Shown one piece after another: positions 60,669 through 64,000 of a stretch of 64,000 nt of DNA (position 1 is its first letter; each line of letters begins with the position of its first letter). Origin of the DNA: Candidozyma auris (lineage: Eukaryota; Ascomycota; Pichiomycetes; Serinales; Metschnikowiaceae); contig NC_072817.1 of the NCBI RefSeq assembly GCF_003013715.1, positions 620,001 to 684,000 on the forward strand, written 5' to 3'. Below the pieces are notes generated by a model, which worked only from the letters and a program-made list of their open reading frames with translations, had not been told where the DNA came from and did not search any database. Position numbers and translations under genes: made by a program.

Positions 60669-61523
60669 TTAAAGTACATAAGGGATGATGGCATATTTTG
60701 TGTTGTAATCGTCAAACTTCTGCTTGTAGTAAACCCAGGTGTTGTACGCGGTAACACTCAAATTGGTCACGACAAAGATCCAGCTGGCGATAAAATTCCA
60801 GTCAGGAACAGTGTATGGCTTCTGGAGAAACAGAATAAGAAGAATAGTCAAGTAAATAATGATTTCGTCAAAATAGTGGGCACACGAGACTACCCTGAAC
60901 AAGTTGAATGTTGGTACGGAGTACTTGACAAGCGAGGCCAAATGACGATGGTTCAAAAATTGGTCGAGATAGAAGACCACAAACACAACAATAAGCAAAT
61001 AGTACTTCCAGTTCAATAGAAGAGGCTCGTGTTGTTCGAGTAGTCCAAAGAAGCAGTTCGAAGAAATCCCAAGGTAGTATAGGAGCCCAATAAAGTAGTG
61101 GGTGATGTGCATCTTCAGCTTCTCGCTCCATTTGGTCACAGTGTAGCTCTCGATGGCCCGTCGTGTTGCCTGAAGAGTCATGAGCGACCAAATGACTGTG
61201 AACTTTGTCGTGGCAACGTTTTGCAGCCAGATATAGTAGCCCTGCGCCCATTGAAGAGCTGTGAAAAACACATAGTAATGCAGAAACCACGACTTGGGGA
61301 CCTGAATGGCAGCAAACTTATCCACCAACTTTGCTAGTGGGGTATCTGGAGAAACCTGTTTCTGTTGTGCTGTTTTCCCGTATCTGAGTAGGGCATGGAA
61401 ATCAGGGTACTTCTGGAAAAAAATGGCCAAAGCGGAAGCCTGAAGAAAGCCAGCCGAGATCACCCAGCGAAGATCAAAGTTTTCAATACGTTCATCGAGT
61501 TTGAGATCGTGAAGAAAATCCAT
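60669..61523 (-). CDS. DFG10: Polyprenol reductase Dfg10 (SRD5A3 family)
   Basis: This 284-residue protein has about six transmembrane helices. The steroid 5-alpha-reductase C-terminal domain has SVPTFNLFRVVSCAHYFDEI, then TNLSVTAYNTWVYYKQKF and the C-terminal YAIIPYVL, where NADPH-binding residues lie. HHY-type HYYVFFTALQW lies earlier. The enzyme reduces polyprenol for dolichol synthesis (recent work proposes polyprenal), feeding N-glycosylation. It is divergent from the MFS gene with only 124 bp between starts. Confidence 0.9.
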   Translation of the reverse strand: MDFLHDLKLDERIENFDLRWVISAGFLQASALAIFFQKYPDFHALLRYGKTAQQKQVSPDTPLAKLVDKFAAIQVPKSWFLHYYVFFTALQWAQGYYIWLQNVATTKFTVIWSLMTLQATRRAIESYTVTKWSEKLKMHITHYFIGLLYYLGISSNCFFGLLEQHEPLLLNWKYYLLIVVFVVFYLDQFLNHRHLASLVKYSVPTFNLFRVVSCAHYFDEIIIYLTILLILFLQKPYTVPDWNFIASWIFVVTNLSVTAYNTWVYYKQKFDDYNTKYAIIPYVL

Positions 61524-61647
61524 CTTGAGAAGACGCGAGAGGAGGTAATGCCAAAATCTGCATTGTGGCTAAACTTCCAAATTATTACGGCCGCGCATCT
61601 ACAGTATCCTTATCAAGGCTACTACTCGATACTCATACTTGGGGTAG

Positions 61648-63483
61648 ATGGCCAAGCCCAAACAAAACGGCGGTGACTCGAAAGTCCCTCATAAACAACA
61701 TAACCTGGTTTTATCTCCATCGCTTATTGCCCAACCGCTTTTGAACGCCGACTTCGCAAGTGAAGACCCCAATGAGATCATCGACACTTTATCGCCTCTG
61801 CCCGACAACATCACCAGCGAAGAGTCAAGCTCAAGACATCAAATATTAGAAAATGAGCTTGCAGACAATGTTTCCTTGGCTGCAATCGACTCAGAAGACA
61901 GCGATAAGGACTGGTATGCCCATTTGAACTCTTTGTCCGTATGGGCGTCGCCCCTTTACAGACTATGCTTCGTATTATTCTTGCTTGGTATTTGTATCAC
62001 CATAGCACAACCATCCATGGAGGTCATTTTCTACAGGTTGGCCTGCCAAGCGCTCACTAAGAACTCTAACGCTCCTCCTAATGAACGGACATGTGATCCT
62101 GTAGAGGAGCAGAAGATCGTGTCGACATATCTTATGTGGAGCAGCATCATAAACCTGGTAGTGTCGTTGGCTACTTGCTCCAAAGTTAGTGCTCTTTCGG
62201 ACATTTATGGAAGAAAGCCTTTTCTCACGGCCTTTGTGGTGTTGCTCAGTGTCAACTTTTATATGGATTACTTCTTGATTGCCTATTCTACAGGCTTCCC
62301 CATGGTAGGAATGTGGATTGCTACTATTATTGGAGCTCTCTCAGGTGGTCCTCTCTCGTTGGTGGCACTTTTCAAAGCCTTCATTACGGATATTACTGAC
62401 CTGGCTCGGCCCCAGGAACGAGTGAACTCGATGAGTTATGCTTTGGTAGCATTTTCCGCAGGACAGATTGTGGGGCCTCTCTTATCATCTCTCGTGTTGA
62501 CTCACGCAAAGGGTAAAGAGGGCCATTTGCCCAAAATGCCGCTGGTTTCGGATTTGGATGCCGATCCTGCCAACATGATCCCCTCGTCAGAACTCGCCCC
62601 TTTGAAACTTTTGTTGCTTGTTCTAGCAATTGCTCTGTTGTATTCCGTGTTCTTTTTACCAGAGCTGAGATCTGGCAAGCTAAGAATGAAATCACGGTCT
62701 GCCTCGATGGTTCAGTTGAGGAGTTTTGCAATGAAAACCAATACGGTATGGTCAAAGTTATATCATGGCATTATCACGCACGTCTCGCCACTTCGTCTTC
62801 TCATATACCCATCTGAGCTTAAGACAGCTGAGAACTCTCGCAACTTCAAGCGTACACGTGTGACTGTGATATGCTTGACGATCATCGAAATCTTACTGAG
62901 TGTTGTGGTTACGCTGATCATGTTAATCGAGCTCCAGTATTGTATTTACAAATACAATTGGGACTCTATTACAATATCCAATTTTTCGATGTCCAGGTCA
63001 TTGGTTAACATCGTCGCAATGGGTGTATTGTTACCGCTTCTTTACAAGCTTGTATTCCCCCGTTTCGAAAGATTTGCTCCCAAGCACAACTCATTTGATG
63101 CTGCAGACGCATTGGTGATGTGTATTGGATTTTCGCTATTAACAATAGCTCTTGCGGGAGCATCGGTAGCCCCAACGGGTGTGGAATTTGCGGCGTTTGC
63201 ATTCACTGGCGCTTTTTCGGCGTTTAGTGGCCCAGTTGCTGCGTCTGCTCCCGTGAAGTTCTACCCTACTTCTAAAGTGGGCGAATATTACGGGGCAGTA
63301 TCGCTTTCGCTGGGTGTGTTGAACTTACTAACGCCCATGGTGAGCACAGCGTTGTACAAAAGCGGAATCAATCAGGGATTTCCAGGGTTACCTTTCGTTT
63401 TCATTTCTTTGCTCGCGTTTATTTCTTTCGTTTGCACGATAGTTGCAAAGTGGTTCCAGCGTACTGAGATCGCTCTTTCGTAG
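61648..63483 (+). CDS. Major facilitator superfamily transporter
   Basis: The protein has 611 residues. The first about 95 are hydrophilic and acidic. Then come 12 predicted helices, beginning LYRLCFVLFLLGICITIAQP. The MFS signature loop between helices 2 and 3 is present as SALSDIYGRKPFL (D-x-x-GRK). A long luminal segment with CxC-type cysteines (RLACQAL then RTCDP) precedes helix 2, and a cytosolic loop of about 90 residues divides the halves. The substrate is unknown. It resembles the fungal tetracycline-resistance-like/HIAT1 MFS group more than sugar or drug:H+ (DHA1/2) families, but that is an impression. Confidence 0.88.
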   Translation: MAKPKQNGGDSKVPHKQHNLVLSPSLIAQPLLNADFASEDPNEIIDTLSPLPDNITSEESSSRHQILENELADNVSLAAIDSEDSDKDWYAHLNSLSVWASPLYRLCFVLFLLGICITIAQPSMEVIFYRLACQALTKNSNAPPNERTCDPVEEQKIVSTYLMWSSIINLVVSLATCSKVSALSDIYGRKPFLTAFVVLLSVNFYMDYFLIAYSTGFPMVGMWIATIIGALSGGPLSLVALFKAFITDITDLARPQERVNSMSYALVAFSAGQIVGPLLSSLVLTHAKGKEGHLPKMPLVSDLDADPANMIPSSELAPLKLLLLVLAIALLYSVFFLPELRSGKLRMKSRSASMVQLRSFAMKTNTVWSKLYHGIITHVSPLRLLIYPSELKTAENSRNFKRTRVTVICLTIIEILLSVVVTLIMLIELQYCIYKYNWDSITISNFSMSRSLVNIVAMGVLLPLLYKLVFPRFERFAPKHNSFDAADALVMCIGFSLLTIALAGASVAPTGVEFAAFAFTGAFSAFSGPVAASAPVKFYPTSKVGEYYGAVSLSLGVLNLLTPMVSTALYKSGINQGFPGLPFVFISLLAFISFVCTIVAKWFQRTEIALS

Positions 63484-63623
63484 ATTACCGAGACTTTTAG
63501 ATGAGATATACACCATATATTTGTTTGTGGTAGTTTAAGTCAAATTATAGTAGGCACTATCTACAATATAGGTCGTATGCAACAATTCTATTATACAAGC
63601 TCTATCATCCCTATAACGTCACC

Positions 63624-64000
63624 CTACCTTCCCAAATACTTCATCTCGATTGGTCTCATCAAGTTGAAACCAACAAATGCAAAACCTGCGCCTAATTCAA
63701 ACCCAATATCGCCACCTCTTTCACCTATTTGTCTGCCAATTGGACCACTGTACCACACCTGGTTCATGCCAACGACAACACCAGCAACACCACAGCAGAA
63801 ACCAAAAACACCAGCCAATCCGACAGGGTACACACGCTTATCCATGTAGTTTTCGTAATCGTAAGCAGACCAGCGGCCTCTGTTCCAGATGAAATGTTGA
63901 GAGAGACACATGGCCTCGTAAATGGCCAAGTAGTAGGCGATCAAGTTCATGAAGTTCTCCATGACAGACTCGAAATGGTAGTAGGCTGGGATGCAGATGG
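63624..64000 (-). CDS. Purine-cytosine permease, C-terminal part cut by window edge
   Basis: The frame enters from the window end as ICIPAYYHFESVMENFMNLI and stops at 63624, giving 125 residues of the C-terminus. Blocks NFMNLIAYYLAIYEAM, FIWNRGRWSAYDYENYMDKR and GVAGVVVGMNQVWYSGPIG match Fcy2-type nucleobase:cation symporters (NCS1). Fcy2 imports cytosine, adenine and guanine across the plasma membrane. Several paralogs (Fcy21/Fcy22) exist in yeasts, so no symbol is given. It is convergent with the MFS gene. Confidence 0.9.
   Translation of the reverse strand, partial: ICIPAYYHFESVMENFMNLIAYYLAIYEAMCLSQHFIWNRGRWSAYDYENYMDKRVYPVGLAGVFGFCCGVAGVVVGMNQVWYSGPIGRQIGERGGDIGFELGAGFAFVGFNLMRPIEMKYLGR

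Overview
The window is nuclear DNA of a budding yeast that reads CTG as serine. It has compact, mostly intronless genes, each with its own promoter, on both strands. The products are typically ascomycete: Fas2, Sec7, Ost1, Dnm1, Mcm7, Rpn12, Vps28, Stm1. Direct evidence for CTG=Ser is the Dnm1 P-loop at 11047-11073: two positions that are conserved serines in Dnm1 are both encoded by CTG, including the one after the Walker lysine. All proteins here should be translated with the alternative yeast nuclear code. The moderate GC content and introns with the branch point only 5-8 nt from the 3' splice site suggest a Clavispora/Metschnikowia-like lineage, but that placement is inference.

Layout. 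1-4.1 kb: 3' end of an old yellow enzyme (OYE) gene, a membrane-anchored cyclophilin, an SF3B6/p14-like splicing factor and OST1. 4.1-6.5 kb: no intact gene, but an eroded copy of ALG13. 6.5-14.1 kb: an intramembrane aspartyl protease, a second OYE paralog, DNM1 and an unrecognised ORF. 14.1-25.7 kb is gene-poor. It holds a decayed minus-strand gene just upstream of tRNA-Gly, a BCAS3-like WD protein, a tiny spliced YSY6/RAMP4 gene, the initiator tRNA-Met, a LINE relic, a 2-oxoglutarate oxygenase and a second short relic. 25.7-39.7 kb: FAS2, SEC7 and the spliced STM1. 39.7-42 kb is almost empty. 42-55.6 kb: STB3, MCM7, a DUF202 protein, THO1, a TauD/Jlp1-like dioxygenase, an M1 aminopeptidase and asparagine synthetase. 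57.1-64 kb: RPN12, VPS28, a spliced arrestin-like gene, DFG10, an MFS transporter and the C-terminal part of a purine-cytosine permease.

The genes do not form one pathway. Themes are the secretory pathway and glycosylation (OST1, ALG13 relic, DFG10, YSY6, SEC7, VPS28, arrestin), lipid synthesis (FAS2) and sulfur/nitrogen use (two Fe/2OG oxygenases, ASN1, cytosine permease).

The most unusual signal is a short intergenic motif, TGGYTGCRAAA. I count 12 exact copies on both strands plus several near-matches. Three copies extend into a shared A-tract plus TGTCGTCGC. I do not recognise it as a known site. Four introns, none visible in a plain ORF scan, were found from GTATGT-like and TACTAAC signals.
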